Below, piece after piece: positions 56,061 to 64,000 of a DNA stretch of 64,000 bases. The number at the start of each line of letters is the position of its first letter. Position 1 is the stretch's first letter. Below the pieces are notes generated by a model. The model saw only the letters and a program-made list of their open reading frames with translations, searched no databases and was not told the DNA's origin. Both the position numbers and the translations under genes were made by a program. Source of the stretch: Antribacter gilvus (lineage in GTDB: Bacteria > Actinomycetota > Actinomycetes > Actinomycetales > Cellulomonadaceae); contig NZ_QXTH01000001.1 of assembly GCF_003946865.1 (NCBI RefSeq), positions 761,156 to 825,155 of the forward strand, read 5' to 3'.

Positions 56061-56989
56061 CCCGCCCCTCCCCGGGGCGCCGGCTCCACCCGCCGCACCC
56101 GGCGCACCATGCCCCGGCCGACGAGCCCCAGAGCCCCGACGACGAGCACCGTCGCGAGCACGAGCCCCATGAGGGTGAACGCCATCGCGGACCCGAGCGC
56201 CCAGTCGTTCGCGGCGCCGAACTGCTGCGCCACGAGCTGCCCGGCCATGATCCCGTCGGCGCCGCCCAGCACGGAGGCGGTCAGGTAGTCGCCCATGAGC
56301 GGGACGAAGACCAGGAGGCAGCCGGCCGCGACCCCCGGCGCGGCCTGCGGCAGCGTGACGGTGAGGAACGTCCGGAGCCGCCCGGCGCCGAGGTCCCGCC
56401 CGGCCTCGCGCAGCCGGGGATCGGTCCGCTCGAACGCGACGTACAGCGGCAGGATCATCAGCGGCAGGTAGTTGTAGACCACGCCGAGCTGCACGGCGGC
56501 CCGCGTGTAGAGGATCCCCACCTCGTCCCCGGGCCCCATCAGGTGCAGGAATGACAGCACCTCGTACAGCAGCCCCTGCTTGGCGAGGATCACCTGCCAG
56601 CCGATCGTCCGCACCAGGAAGTTGGTCCAGAACGGGACCAGCACGAGCGCCAGCAGCAGCGGCCGGCGCCGGGCGGGCACCAGCACCGCCAGCCAGTACG
56701 CGAACGGGACCGCCACCAGGAGGCACAGGAGCGTTCCCGTCACGCCGATCCGGAGCGTGGCCCAGAACGTCGTCAGGAAGACGGGGGACAGCACCTCGGC
56801 GTACCGGTCGAGCGACGGCGTCGTGACGGCGACGGGGGAGAACAGGCTGGGTTTCTGGCCGAGCGAGTACCAGGCCACGAGGCCGAGCGGCACCACGACG
56901 AAGAACGCCAGCCACGCCCACAGCGGGAACGCTGCGAGGGCGGCGTGGTCCGCCCTCGCCTCGACCCCGGGCCGACGGCGGAGCGTCAT
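56057..56989 (-). CDS. Spermidine/putrescine-type ABC permease PotB-like
   Basis: The protein has 310 residues from ATG 56989, coupled by ATGA to the binding-protein gene. The segments LVPFWTNFLVRTIGWQVILAK and GVVYNYLPLMILPLYVAFERTDPRLREAGRDLGAGRLRTFLTVTLP (with the EAA loop) are typical of PotB. It forms the channel with the PotC-like protein. Confidence 0.9.
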   Translation of the reverse strand: MTLRRRPGVEARADHAALAAFPLWAWLAFFVVVPLGLVAWYSLGQKPSLFSPVAVTTPSLDRYAEVLSPVFLTTFWATLRIGVTGTLLCLLVAVPFAYWLAVLVPARRRPLLLALVLVPFWTNFLVRTIGWQVILAKQGLLYEVLSFLHLMGPGDEVGILYTRAAVQLGVVYNYLPLMILPLYVAFERTDPRLREAGRDLGAGRLRTFLTVTLPQAAPGVAAGCLLVFVPLMGDYLTASVLGGADGIMAGQLVAQQFGAANDWALGSAMAFTLMGLVLATVLVVGALGLVGRGMVRRVRRVEPAPRGGAG

Positions 56990-58173
56990 GCCGTGCCCGC
57001 CGCGGCCTGCACCCGCCCGAGGATCTCCACGAGAGTGGTCTGCGCCTCGGTGACCTGCCCGGCGGTGAGCCGCCCGAGGACGTCGTCGGGCGGGAAGACC
57101 ATGCCGGGCAGCTCGAGGCCCTCCTCGGCCGCGCGCTCGGCGAGCCCGGCCACGCCCGTCGGGTAGCCGTTCCAGTCCATCTCCCAGTAGGAGACCTCGG
57201 GGTCGAGCATCGAGTCGATGAACACGTGCGCGGCGTCGGGGCTCTGGCACCCCGCCGTGATCGCCCACGTGTCCATCCAGCGGTTCGCACCCTCGGCCGG
57301 GTAGACCCAGCGCCAGGCGTCGGTGTCGCCGTCGAGCATGCCCCAGCGGGCGTCACCGTTGTACGCCTGGATCAGCGCGAAGTCGTTGTTCACGATGTTC
57401 TGCTGCGGCGTCGAGGCGAACGCGCGCACGTGCGGCGACAGCCCCGCGACCAGCGCCTCCGCGCACTGCGCGAGCACCGCCTCGTCGGTCGTGTTCAGGT
57501 CGTGCCCGTTGGCGAGCAGCCAGATCGAGGCCACCTCGATGGCATCGTCCAGCACCGCGACCGAGCCCGACGCCTCGTTCGCCGCCGCGTCCAGGAAGTC
57601 CGCCCAGCCGGTCAGGTCGCGGGTGATCACGCGCGTGTCGTAGACGAAGCCGGTGGTGCCCCACGCCTTGGGCACCGTGTACGCGTTGCCCGGGTCCCAG
57701 GGCTGGTCGCGGTACTGGTCCTCCACGTGGGCGAGGTTCGGCAGCAGGCTGTGGTCCAGCGTCCCGAGCAGCCCCGCCGACACCATGGCCGGCACGTACA
57801 CGCCCGTCGGCACCACGACGTCGTAGCCGCTCGTGCCCCGTGCGGCGGTCAGCTTCGCGACCAGCTCCTCGTTCGACGCGAACGCGTCGATCTGCACGGA
57901 CACGCCGGTCTCGTCCTGGAACGACTGGACGTTGTCGGGCGCCTCGTAGTCGCCCCACGAGTACACGTTGAGCGACTTCTCGAGCTTGCCGTCCGGCGCG
58001 ACCGGCCCGGCCGCCGCGCCGGACGCGCACGCGGACAGGACGGACGCGCCGCCCAGCACGGCGAAGCCACCCAGCAGCGCCCGCCGCGTCACGCGCGGGG
58101 CGCTCGCGGCGGACACCAGGATCCTCAGGTCGGGTGCGGGGCGCGTGGCGCGCCCTCGGGTACTGGCGCTCAC
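56986..58173 (-). CDS. Spermidine/putrescine-type substrate-binding lipoprotein PotD-like
   Basis: The protein has 395 residues from GTG 58173, overlapping the ATPase stop as GTGA. A twin-arginine-like run ([10 protein letters not shown]) precedes a hydrophobic stretch ending LSACASG, so a Tat-exported lipoprotein is plausible. The mature region starts [19 protein letters not shown], the usual PotD opening, and includes NGDARWGM and [15 protein letters not shown]. Several tryptophan and acidic residues fit a polyamine site, but which compound it binds is not certain. Confidence 0.9.
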   Translation of the reverse strand: MSASTRGRATRPAPDLRILVSAASAPRVTRRALLGGFAVLGGASVLSACASGAAAGPVAPDGKLEKSLNVYSWGDYEAPDNVQSFQDETGVSVQIDAFASNEELVAKLTAARGTSGYDVVVPTGVYVPAMVSAGLLGTLDHSLLPNLAHVEDQYRDQPWDPGNAYTVPKAWGTTGFVYDTRVITRDLTGWADFLDAAANEASGSVAVLDDAIEVASIWLLANGHDLNTTDEAVLAQCAEALVAGLSPHVRAFASTPQQNIVNNDFALIQAYNGDARWGMLDGDTDAWRWVYPAEGANRWMDTWAITAGCQSPDAAHVFIDSMLDPEVSYWEMDWNGYPTGVAGLAERAAEEGLELPGMVFPPDDVLGRLTAGQVTEAQTTLVEILGRVQAAAGTA

Positions 58174-59447
58174 GCGGCCTCCTCGTTCGTGATGTGCCCG
58201 GCGGCGAGGTCGCCACCGGGGTCCCCGCAAGGTTCCGCAGCGGAGCCAGGTCCTTGCGGGGCCGAGGCGGCGGTGCTCGCCTCGGGAGTCTGGGTCGCCC
58301 CGGCGCGGGGCTGGTTCGCGGCGCTGTCGTGCTCGGCGGGGTACACCCGCACGGCGTCGTCCTGCCAGCTGCACCAGGCCGGTGCGCCCGGGACCAGAGG
58401 CTCAGCGGGGGCCGCGGTGCCGCCGTCGCCCGCGGTGCCTGCCGGGACCCGGGCCAGGACCTCCTGGCCGCCGGCGACGACGACGTGCTGCACCACTGAG
58501 CCGAGGAACGAGCTGCCGGCCAGCACGCCGGGGCGCACGTTCGCGGTGAGCGCCGGGCGGGTCGCGGACACGCGGATCGCCTCGGCCCGGACGGTGAGCG
58601 TGACCCGGTCGCCGGCCGCGAACGGCCTCAGCTCTGCCGGGGACGGGCGGAAGGTGACGCCGTCGCCCGAGGTGACCGTGCCGTCGTCGGACACCGTGCC
58701 GTCCGTGCGGTGCTGGGTGCCGGTGAAGCCGGCCACGAACGCCGTGGCGGGGCGCTCGTACACCTCCTGCGGCGTGCCGAGCTGCTCGATGCGCCCGTCG
58801 CGCAGCACGGCGATGCGGTCGCTGAGGGCGAAGGCCTCGTCCTGGTCGTGGGTGACCAGGACGAACGTGATGCCCAGGCGGCGCTGCAGGAGCTTGAGCT
58901 CGACCTGGACCTGCTCGCGGAGGCTGCGGTCCAGCGCCGACAGGGGCTCGTCGAGGAGCAGGACGTCGGGCTCGTTGACGATCGCGCGGGCCAGGGCGAC
59001 GCGCTGCGCCTGGCCGCCGGAGAGGGTGCGGGGCGCGCGGTCGGCGAGGCCGGTGAGCCGGACGAGGGCGAGGGCCTCCCGGACGCGCTCGGCGACCTGG
59101 GCGCGGGTCAGGCGCGGACGGCCCGGGTGCGGCTGACGCAGGCCGAACGCGACGTTCTCCGCGACGGACAGGTGCGGGAACAGGGCGTACGACTGGAACA
59201 CCGTGTTGACCGTCCGCCGGTGTGGCGGGACACGCGTCACGTCCGTGCCGTTGATGGCGATCGTGCCGGTGGTGGGTTGCTCGAAGCCGCCGATGAGACG
59301 GAGCAGCGTGGTCTTGCCGCAGCCCGACGGGCCGAGCAGGCACAGGAGCTCCCCGGCCCGGACCTCGAGGTCCACGCCGGCGACGGCAGGGGTGCCGCCG
59401 AAGAACTTGGTCACCCCGCTGAGGGCGACCACAGGCACGTCGGTCAC
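58170..59447 (-). CDS. Spermidine/putrescine-type ABC ATPase PotA-like
   Basis: First gene of the operon, 425 residues from GTG 59447. Walker A is GPSGCGKTT, signature is [14 protein letters not shown], Walker B is [12 protein letters not shown], and the switch His is in [13 protein letters not shown]-terminal TOBE-like region follows from about 245. The last ~50 residues are a low-complexity Ala/Gly/Pro tail absent from most relatives. The 185-bp gap to the glyA leader promoter contains an AT-rich patch near 59521-59531 but no palindrome I can support. Confidence 0.92.
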   Translation of the reverse strand: MTDVPVVALSGVTKFFGGTPAVAGVDLEVRAGELLCLLGPSGCGKTTLLRLIGGFEQPTTGTIAINGTDVTRVPPHRRTVNTVFQSYALFPHLSVAENVAFGLRQPHPGRPRLTRAQVAERVREALALVRLTGLADRAPRTLSGGQAQRVALARAIVNEPDVLLLDEPLSALDRSLREQVQVELKLLQRRLGITFVLVTHDQDEAFALSDRIAVLRDGRIEQLGTPQEVYERPATAFVAGFTGTQHRTDGTVSDDGTVTSGDGVTFRPSPAELRPFAAGDRVTLTVRAEAIRVSATRPALTANVRPGVLAGSSFLGSVVQHVVVAGGQEVLARVPAGTAGDGGTAAPAEPLVPGAPAWCSWQDDAVRVYPAEHDSAANQPRAGATQTPEASTAASAPQGPGSAAEPCGDPGGDLAAGHITNEEAA

Positions 59448-59632
59448 GACGACTCCAGGAACTGGGTGGGGACGGGTCCGCAGGCCGGATCCCGGGCGAC
59501 GCGCCGAGAACGCGCCGAGCAATTTTCCTACGTCCGGAGGGATGCTCCGTGCGCTGTGCCGCGGCGTGCGGCGGGCGCCCGTCGCAGCGTCCACGGAGGG
59601 GACCTGTCCCGCGGTGCGACGGGCCCCGCTGC

Positions 59633-59746
59633 TAGGCTGTGACGCGTCGCGACTGGCGCAGACCCGGGCCTTGCACCGAGCCCGGACGGGTGGACCAACC
59701 ACCGGGGAGCGGCGTGCTGTGCAGACGACGGGTCGTTCGCCTGGGC
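59633..59746 (+). ncRNA. ZTP (pfl) riboswitch upstream of glyA-folD, with promoter -10
   Basis: The -10-like TAGGCT (59633-59638) precedes an aptamer from about 59645 to 59746. It has GTCGCGACTGGCG at the 5' side, an extra stem CCGGGC...GCCCGG, the ACCAACCACCGGGGAGCG block, and TTCGCCTGGGC closing the pseudoknot. It is the second pfl motif in the window. A hairpin from CCGGGG to CCCCGG at 59747-59779 directly after it may be the expression platform. The glyA start lies 97 nt downstream. Confidence 0.88.
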
Positions 59747-59842
59747 CCGGGGTCACCTCGTGGAAGGTGCGCGCCCCGGTTCGGTCGCAGGTGCGTGCCT
59801 GACACGATCAACCGTCAGTCAGCCCAGAACCGAGGAGACGCA

Positions 59843-61141
59843 GTGAGCGCCCAGACTCCTGACCTTTCGAGCGACGTCATGAACGTCCCGCTCGCCGAGC
59901 TCGACCCTGAGATCGCCGCCGTCCTCGACGGGGAGCTCGCTCGCCAGCGGGACACCCTCGAGATGATCGCGTCAGAGAACTTCGTGCCGCGGGCCGTCCT
60001 GCAGGCGCAGGGCTCCGTCCTCACGAACAAGTACGCCGAGGGGTACCCCGGCCGCCGGTACTACGGCGGCTGCGAGCAGGTCGACATCGCGGAGAACCTT
60101 GCCATCGCCCGCGCGAAGTCGCTGTTCGGCGCCGAGCACGTGAACGTCCAGCCGCACTCCGGCGCGCAGGCCAACGCCGCCGTGCTGCACGCCCTCATCA
60201 ACGCGGGCGACAAGATCCTCGGCCTCGAGCTGGCCCACGGCGGCCACCTCACGCACGGCATGAAGATCAACTTCTCCGGCAAGCTCTACGACGTGGGCGC
60301 CTACGGCGTGGACCCGCAGTCGCACCGCGTCGAGATGGACGAGGTGCGCAAGAAGGCGCTCGAGCACCGTCCCGACGTGATCATCGCGGGCTGGTCGGCC
60401 TACCCCCGGCACCTCGACTTCGCGGCGTTCCGCGAGGTCGCCGACGAGGTCGGGGCCAAGCTGTGGGTCGACATGGCGCACTTCGCCGGGCTCGTCGCCG
60501 CGGGCCTGCACCCGTCGCCGGTGCCGCACGCGGACGTCGTGTCGTCCACGGTGCACAAGACGATCGGCGGGCCGCGCTCCGGCTTCATCCTGTCGAAGGA
60601 GGAGTACGGCAAGAAGATCGACTCCGCCGTGTTCCCGGGCCAGCAGGGCGGGCCGCTCATGCACGTCATCGCCGCGAAGGCCGTGTCGTTCAAGGTCGCG
60701 GCCACGGACGGGTTCCGCGACCGGCAGGAGCGGACGCTGCGCGGTGCCTCGATCATCGCGGCGCGGCTCTCCGAGGCCGACGTCGCGGGCGCGGGCGTCT
60801 CCGTGCTGACCGGCGGCACAGACGTGCACCTGGTCCTCGTCGACCTGCGGAACTCGAGGCTCGACGGCCAGCAGGCGGAGGACCTCCTCCACGACGCCGG
60901 CATCACCGTGAACCGCAACGCCGTGCCGTTCGACCCGCGCCCCCCGCGCGTCACGTCCGGCCTGCGTATCGGCACGCCGGCGCTCGCCACGCGCGGCTTC
61001 GGCGACGCCGAGTTCACCGAGGTGGCCGACATCATCGCGATCGCCCTGCGCGACGGGGCGACGGCGGACGTCGACGCGCTGTCCGCCCGCGTCGCCAAGC
61101 TGACCGCCGAGTTCCCGCTCTACCCCGGGCTGGCCCAGTGA
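59843..61141 (+). CDS. glyA: Serine hydroxymethyltransferase
   Basis: Interconverts serine and THF with glycine and 5,10-methylene-THF, using pyridoxal phosphate. The protein has 432 residues from GTG 59843, with CGAGGAG upstream. The catalytic Lys is in [14 protein letters not shown]; other landmarks are [30 protein letters not shown] and [15 protein letters not shown]. Overlap with folD by GTGA shows they form one operon. The ZTP riboswitch links expression to one-carbon shortage. Confidence 0.97.
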   Translation: MSAQTPDLSSDVMNVPLAELDPEIAAVLDGELARQRDTLEMIASENFVPRAVLQAQGSVLTNKYAEGYPGRRYYGGCEQVDIAENLAIARAKSLFGAEHVNVQPHSGAQANAAVLHALINAGDKILGLELAHGGHLTHGMKINFSGKLYDVGAYGVDPQSHRVEMDEVRKKALEHRPDVIIAGWSAYPRHLDFAAFREVADEVGAKLWVDMAHFAGLVAAGLHPSPVPHADVVSSTVHKTIGGPRSGFILSKEEYGKKIDSAVFPGQQGGPLMHVIAAKAVSFKVAATDGFRDRQERTLRGASIIAARLSEADVAGAGVSVLTGGTDVHLVLVDLRNSRLDGQQAEDLLHDAGITVNRNAVPFDPRPPRVTSGLRIGTPALATRGFGDAEFTEVADIIAIALRDGATADVDALSARVAKLTAEFPLYPGLAQ

Positions 61142-62019
61142 CGGCCGCGGTGCTGGACGGCAAGGCCACCGCCTCCGTCATCAAGAAGGAGCTGGCCGAG
61201 CGGGTGGCCGTGCTGCACGCCGCTGGTGTGGTGCCGGGCCTCGGCACGCTGCTCGTCGGCGAGGACCCGGGTTCCCAGTGGTACGTCGCGGGCAAGCACC
61301 GCGACTGCGCCGAGGTGGGCATCGCCTCCATCCGCGAGGACCTGCCCGCCGACGCCACGCAGGAGGACGTGGAGGCCGCCGTCGCGCGCCTCAACGCCGA
61401 CCCGGCGTGCACCGGCTACATCGTGCAGCTGCCCCTCCCGAAGGGGATCGACACCAACCGGATCCTGGAGCTGATCGACCCGGCCAAGGACGCGGACGGG
61501 CTCCACCCGGTCAACCTGGGGCGGCTCGTGCTGCGCGTCTCCGAGGAGATCGACTCCCCGCTGCCGTGCACGCCGCGCGGCATCGTCGAGCTGATCGAGC
61601 GGCACGGCATCTCGCTCGCCGGGAAAGAGGTGGTGGTGCTGGGCCGCGGGGTCACCGTGGGCCGGCCCATCGGCCTGCTGCTGACGCGGCGCGCGGTCAA
61701 CGCGACGGTGACGCTGACGCACACGGGGACGGCCGACCTGGCCTCGCTGGTGCGGCGGGCCGACGTGGTCGTGGCGGCCGCCGGTGTCCAGGGCATCGTG
61801 GCGGGCGACATGGTCAAGCCGGGTGCGGTGCTCATCGACGTCGGTGTCTCTCGGGCGGTGGACCCCGAGACCGGGAAGTCCCGGGTCGTGGGTGACGTGT
61901 CGCCGGAGGCCGCGGCCGTTGCCGGGTGGGTGTCGCCGAACCCCGGCGGGGTGGGGCCCATGACGCGGGCGATGCTGCTGGCCAACGTGGTGGAGGCGGC
62001 GGAGCGCGCGCTGGGCTGA
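61138..62019 (+). CDS. folD: Bifunctional methylene-THF dehydrogenase / methenyl-THF cyclohydrolase
   Basis: Converts the methylene-THF made by GlyA into 10-formyl-THF, used by PurN and PurH. The protein has 293 residues from GTG 61138 (GTGA overlap with glyA). Motifs: [24 protein letters not shown], with the substrate Tyr/Lys region; [12 protein letters not shown]; and the NADP segment [18 protein letters not shown]. It ends 23 bp before a perfect palindrome that probably terminates the operon. Confidence 0.97.
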   Translation: MTAAVLDGKATASVIKKELAERVAVLHAAGVVPGLGTLLVGEDPGSQWYVAGKHRDCAEVGIASIREDLPADATQEDVEAAVARLNADPACTGYIVQLPLPKGIDTNRILELIDPAKDADGLHPVNLGRLVLRVSEEIDSPLPCTPRGIVELIERHGISLAGKEVVVLGRGVTVGRPIGLLLTRRAVNATVTLTHTGTADLASLVRRADVVVAAAGVQGIVAGDMVKPGAVLIDVGVSRAVDPETGKSRVVGDVSPEAAAVAGWVSPNPGGVGPMTRAMLLANVVEAAERALG

Positions 62020-62042
62020 GCCGGGTTCCGCTGGACCCCTCG

Positions 62043-62106
62043 TGATCGGTAAGACGTCGGATGACCGGCAGCCCGGGCTGCCGGTCATCCGACGTCTTAC
62101 CGATCA
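62043..62106. repeat. Perfect 64-bp palindrome (family 1) after folD
   Basis: Two 32-nt arms meet with no spacer (centre CAGCCCGGGCTG). The left arm starts TGATCGGTAAGACGTCGGAT. Over the 30 positions comparable with the sucD palindrome, 26 agree. The only functional assignment I can support is termination of glyA-folD. Confidence 0.88.
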
Positions 62107-62157
62107 GACGGTGGCCTGACGCCCTTCCCGTGTTCGCGGGTGAATCCTGGCCGTCGA

Positions 62158-62222
62158 TGTCAAGAATTCTTGACACCGGCTCGCCGCTGGAGGATCGTTC
62201 GGGGTGTCAAGAATTCTTGACA
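62158..62222. promoter_or_regulatory. Two identical 18-bp palindromic operators in inverted orientation
   Basis: TGTCAAGAATTCTTGACA occurs at 62158-62175 and 62205-62222, with centres 47 bp apart. The asymmetric flanks (CGA on one side, CC on the other) are reversed between the two, so the sites face each other. Each contains a TTGACA. They precede the membrane protein-XRE-MDR operon, and the XRE protein is the likely ligand. Confidence 0.8.
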
Positions 62223-62249
62223 TCGGAACGTGACGAGGGCGGTGGCGGC

Positions 62250-62669
62250 GTGGAGCCTCTGGAGAGAGCGGCGTGGGTGCAGGCGGTGGTCGCGCCGGTG
62301 GGATGGCTGGTGTACGTCGGCCTGCTGCTGGCGAGGGCCGGCAGCGAGCCGGTCGTCTCCGTCCAGTACTGGGACCTGGTGGCCTGGACCATCGGCGGGG
62401 CCGTCGTCGTCTCGATGGTGGCGAACATGGTCCTCGGCGGGTCCGACGGGACCAAGCCCGACCCGCGGGACCGGGAGATCGACGGCCGCGCGCAGCAGAT
62501 CGGGAACTCGCTGCTGGTCGCCGGAGCGCTGGCCGCGATGGTGCTGGCGATGTTCGACGTGGACGGCTTCTGGATCGCCAACGCCCTGTACCTCACGTTC
62601 GTGCTCTCCAGCCTGCTGACGTCGATCGCGCAGATCGGCTTCCGCAGGGTCGGGGTGCCCGGATGGTGA
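62250..62669 (+). CDS. Small membrane protein of an XRE-regulated operon
   Basis: The protein has 139 residues from GTG 62250. It has four hydrophobic segments (AVVAPVGWLVYVGLLLA, VAWTIGGAVVVSMVANMVLG, SLLVAGALAAMVLAMF, IANALYLTFVLSSLLTSI) and a polar middle loop with DPRDREIDGRAQQIG. This EID...G loop is typical of the small membrane proteins that precede XRE regulators of the YgzD/YozG-like type. It overlaps the regulator by 7 bp. Function is unknown. Confidence 0.75.
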   Translation: MEPLERAAWVQAVVAPVGWLVYVGLLLARAGSEPVVSVQYWDLVAWTIGGAVVVSMVANMVLGGSDGTKPDPRDREIDGRAQQIGNSLLVAGALAAMVLAMFDVDGFWIANALYLTFVLSSLLTSIAQIGFRRVGVPGW

Positions 62670-62887
62670 GGCCGCCCACCCGCGTCACCAACCGGATCAA
62701 GGACCTGCGCACCGAGCGCGGGGTCACCCAGGCCGAGCTTGCGGCCCGGCTCGGCGTCACACGGCAGACGGTCATCGCGATCGAGCAGGGGCGCTACTCG
62801 CCCACGCTCGAGCTGGCCTTCCAGATCGCGCACGTCTTCGGCGCACGGCTCGACGACGTCTTCGGCTATTCCCAGGAGGAACAATGA
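62663..62887 (+). CDS. XRE-type helix-turn-helix regulator
   Basis: The protein has 74 residues from ATG 62663. It is almost all one HTH domain: RIKDLRTERGVTQAELAARLGVTRQTVIAIEQGRYSPTLELAFQIA, then VFGARLDDVFGY. The DVF ending is characteristic of the small XRE proteins paired with the membrane protein upstream. It probably binds the twin TGTCAAGAATTCTTGACA sites and controls its own operon. Confidence 0.92.
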   Translation: MVRPPTRVTNRIKDLRTERGVTQAELAARLGVTRQTVIAIEQGRYSPTLELAFQIAHVFGARLDDVFGYSQEEQ

Positions 62888-63849
62888 GAGCGATCGTGCA
62901 GCACGTCTACGGCGGGCCTGAGGTGCTCCGGCTCGATGACATCGAGGTGCCCGAGCCCGGCAACGGGCAGGTTCGGGTGAGAGTGCTGGCCGCCGCGCTC
63001 GACGCCGGGGTCTGGCACATCACCACGGGCACACCGCCCGTTGCGCGGCTCGGGCTCGGCCTGACCCGCCCGCGTGGCCGGGTCTCCGGCCAGGAGCTGG
63101 CCGGCGTGGTCGACGCGGTGGGGCCAGGCGTGACCCGGTGGTCCGTGGGTGACCGGGTGTTCGGTCAGGGTTCGGGCGCGTTCGCCGAGTACGCCGTGGC
63201 ACGGGAGGACAGGCTCGCGGCGCTGCCCGACGGCGTCGCGCCCGAGGCCGCGGCCACGCTCGCCGTCTCGGCGTCCACGGCCCTGATCGCCGTGCGTGCC
63301 GGCCGGGTGGCGGCCGGGCAGCGCGTCCTGGTGATCGGTGCGGGCGGCGGCGTGGGGTCGTTCGCCGTCCAGATCGCGGTAGCGCTCGGCGCCTCGGTGA
63401 CCGGCGTGGCGAGCGGCGGCAAGGAGGACCTGGTGCGGAAGCTGGGCGCCGAGCGGTTCCTCGACTACACGGCCGAGCCTCTGACGGCGGCCGGTCAGCA
63501 CGACGTCGTCATCGACACCGCCGGGAACAGGCCTCTCGGGGAGCTCCGGCCGGTTCTCGTGCGGAGCGGTACGGCCGTGCTGGTCGGGTCGGGCGTGGCC
63601 ACGGCGGGGTGGCTCGCCGGGATGGACCGGGCGATGGCGAGCGGTCTCGTCTCGCTGTTCGTGCCGCAGCGCCTCGTGGCGGTCATGGGGGTGACCCGGT
63701 CCGCGGACCTCGCCGAGCTTGCCGCGATGGTGGTGGACGGCTCGATCGCGCCGGCGATCGGCCGGGTGGGCGGGCTGGAGGAGGTGCCCGACGCCGTCGC
63801 GGAGCTGGGGCGCGGCCACATGACGGGCAAGGCGGTCTTCCTGCCTTGA
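62884..63849 (+). CDS. MDR-family NAD(P)-dependent oxidoreductase (quinone reductase-like)
   Basis: The protein has 321 residues from ATG 62884, overlapping the XRE stop as ATGA. It is a medium-chain dehydrogenase of the zinc-free QOR type: MRAIVQHVYGGPEVLRLDDI start, GQELAGVVDAVGPGVTRWSVGDRVFG, and the NADP loop VLVIGAGGGVGSFAVQIA. No zinc-binding cysteines are seen. It may reduce quinones or enals under the same stress signal sensed by the XRE regulator. Confidence 0.9.
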   Translation: MRAIVQHVYGGPEVLRLDDIEVPEPGNGQVRVRVLAAALDAGVWHITTGTPPVARLGLGLTRPRGRVSGQELAGVVDAVGPGVTRWSVGDRVFGQGSGAFAEYAVAREDRLAALPDGVAPEAAATLAVSASTALIAVRAGRVAAGQRVLVIGAGGGVGSFAVQIAVALGASVTGVASGGKEDLVRKLGAERFLDYTAEPLTAAGQHDVVIDTAGNRPLGELRPVLVRSGTAVLVGSGVATAGWLAGMDRAMASGLVSLFVPQRLVAVMGVTRSADLAELAAMVVDGSIAPAIGRVGGLEEVPDAVAELGRGHMTGKAVFLP

Positions 63850-63877
63850 CCTCCGCTGTGCAGCCCGGGACGCTGGC

Positions 63878-63907
63878 GTGATCGGTAGTTGGTTGCATGA
63901 TCGGCAG
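63878..63907. repeat. Left arm only of a family 1 palindrome
   Basis: The 30-nt segment starts GTGATCGGTA and ends CATGATCGGCAG, matching the left arms at 11239 and 62043 in its two flanks and exact length. The complementary right arm is missing; a different sequence begins at 63908-63909. Confidence 0.7.
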
Positions 63908-63908
63908 T

Positions 63909-64000
63909 TGTGAAGTCTCAGGACATCGTGCGCGGTTGTGTCTCAGGACATCGTGCACGGTCTGTCTCGGGACATCGTGCACGGTTGCTCATGGTCAACT
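63909..64000. mobile_element. Probable end of an insertion sequence with three direct repeats (truncated by window edge)
   Basis: From TGTGAAG at 63909, three copies of a 24-25-bp unit follow at 63916, 63941 and 63965 (consensus TCTCAGGACATCGTGCACGG). Then comes ATG GTC AAC at 63991, a possible transposase start. Multiple internal repeats at an end and a TG terminus fit an IS21-like element, or possibly IS481. The transposase is outside the window, so the family is not established. Confidence 0.5.

Noticed and set aside
63916..63988. Three direct repeats as a CRISPR array
   Set aside because: The repeats are contiguous, 24-25 bp, with no unique spacers; no cas gene is seen.
63909..64000. Firm assignment of the edge element to IS481
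   Set aside because: Repeats near the end and an M-V-N start fit IS21 at least as well; with no transposase sequence the family stays open.

Overview
This is about 64 kb of very GC-rich (by eye above 70 percent), gene-dense DNA from an actinobacterium. Several features point to the order Micrococcales, most likely a polysaccharide-degrading genus near Promicromonospora, Isoptericola, Xylanimonas or Cellulosimicrobium. These are the sucC-sucD-DUF6350(PerM-like)-purN order, the purH/DUF3017/mdh/icd neighbourhood, a monomeric NADP-isocitrate dehydrogenase, ANTAR regulators, ROK-controlled sugar ABC transport, and secreted glycan enzymes with SLH and starch-binding modules. The genus is an inference; nothing in the window names it.

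Layout. 1-1140: 3' end of a secreted carbohydrate-active protein. 1279-7993: two tandem copies of a four-gene cassette, each a polytopic membrane protein facing a three-gene operon of single-pass exported proteins. I recognise no characterised system here, and it is my main candidate for undescribed biology. 8118-8929: a small HTH protein coupled to a Clp_N protein, with twin operators. 9108-13446: sucCD, a PerM-like membrane protein and purN. 13538-16910: a BCCT transporter, an SDR with an unusual N-terminal extension, and a divergent TetR gene across a near-perfect operator. 16915-29122: purH behind a ZTP riboswitch, three CD225/septum-formation proteins, a YgiB/YgiC-like pair, a cytochrome b561, an FAD reductase, DUF3017, an aquaporin and mdh. 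29271-31481: icd. 31543-36954: a Fic protein on lower-GC DNA, a fused ABC exporter with one degenerate ATP site, and a DHFR-like reductase. 37005-45399: an MFS exporter, a 1937-residue amylopullulanase and purU. 45459-48891: GNAT, two overlapping GAF-ANTAR regulators, and a PIN-nuclease gene coupled to an unfamiliar 286-residue protein. 48915-55043: a ROK regulator with a lone ABC ATPase, divergent from a complete ChvE/GguAB-type sugar transporter. 55158-59447: a spermidine/putrescine-type ABC operon in which every start overlaps the preceding stop. 59633-62019: a second ZTP riboswitch ahead of glyA-folD. 62158-63849: a membrane protein, an XRE regulator and an MDR oxidoreductase behind two identical palindromic operators. 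63878-64000: half of a repeated palindrome, apparently interrupted by the end of a mobile element.

Functional themes. One-carbon and purine metabolism recurs (purN, purH, purU, glyA, folD), with ZTP riboswitches at the purH and glyA-folD leaders. TCA genes recur too (sucCD, mdh, icd); sucC and icd carry the same 22-bp operator architecture. Intergenic gaps repeatedly hold very long, near-perfect hairpins, and two families of these recur at distant loci. Coordinates of all starts are my own choices from Shine-Dalgarno position, overlap with the upstream stop, and family length.
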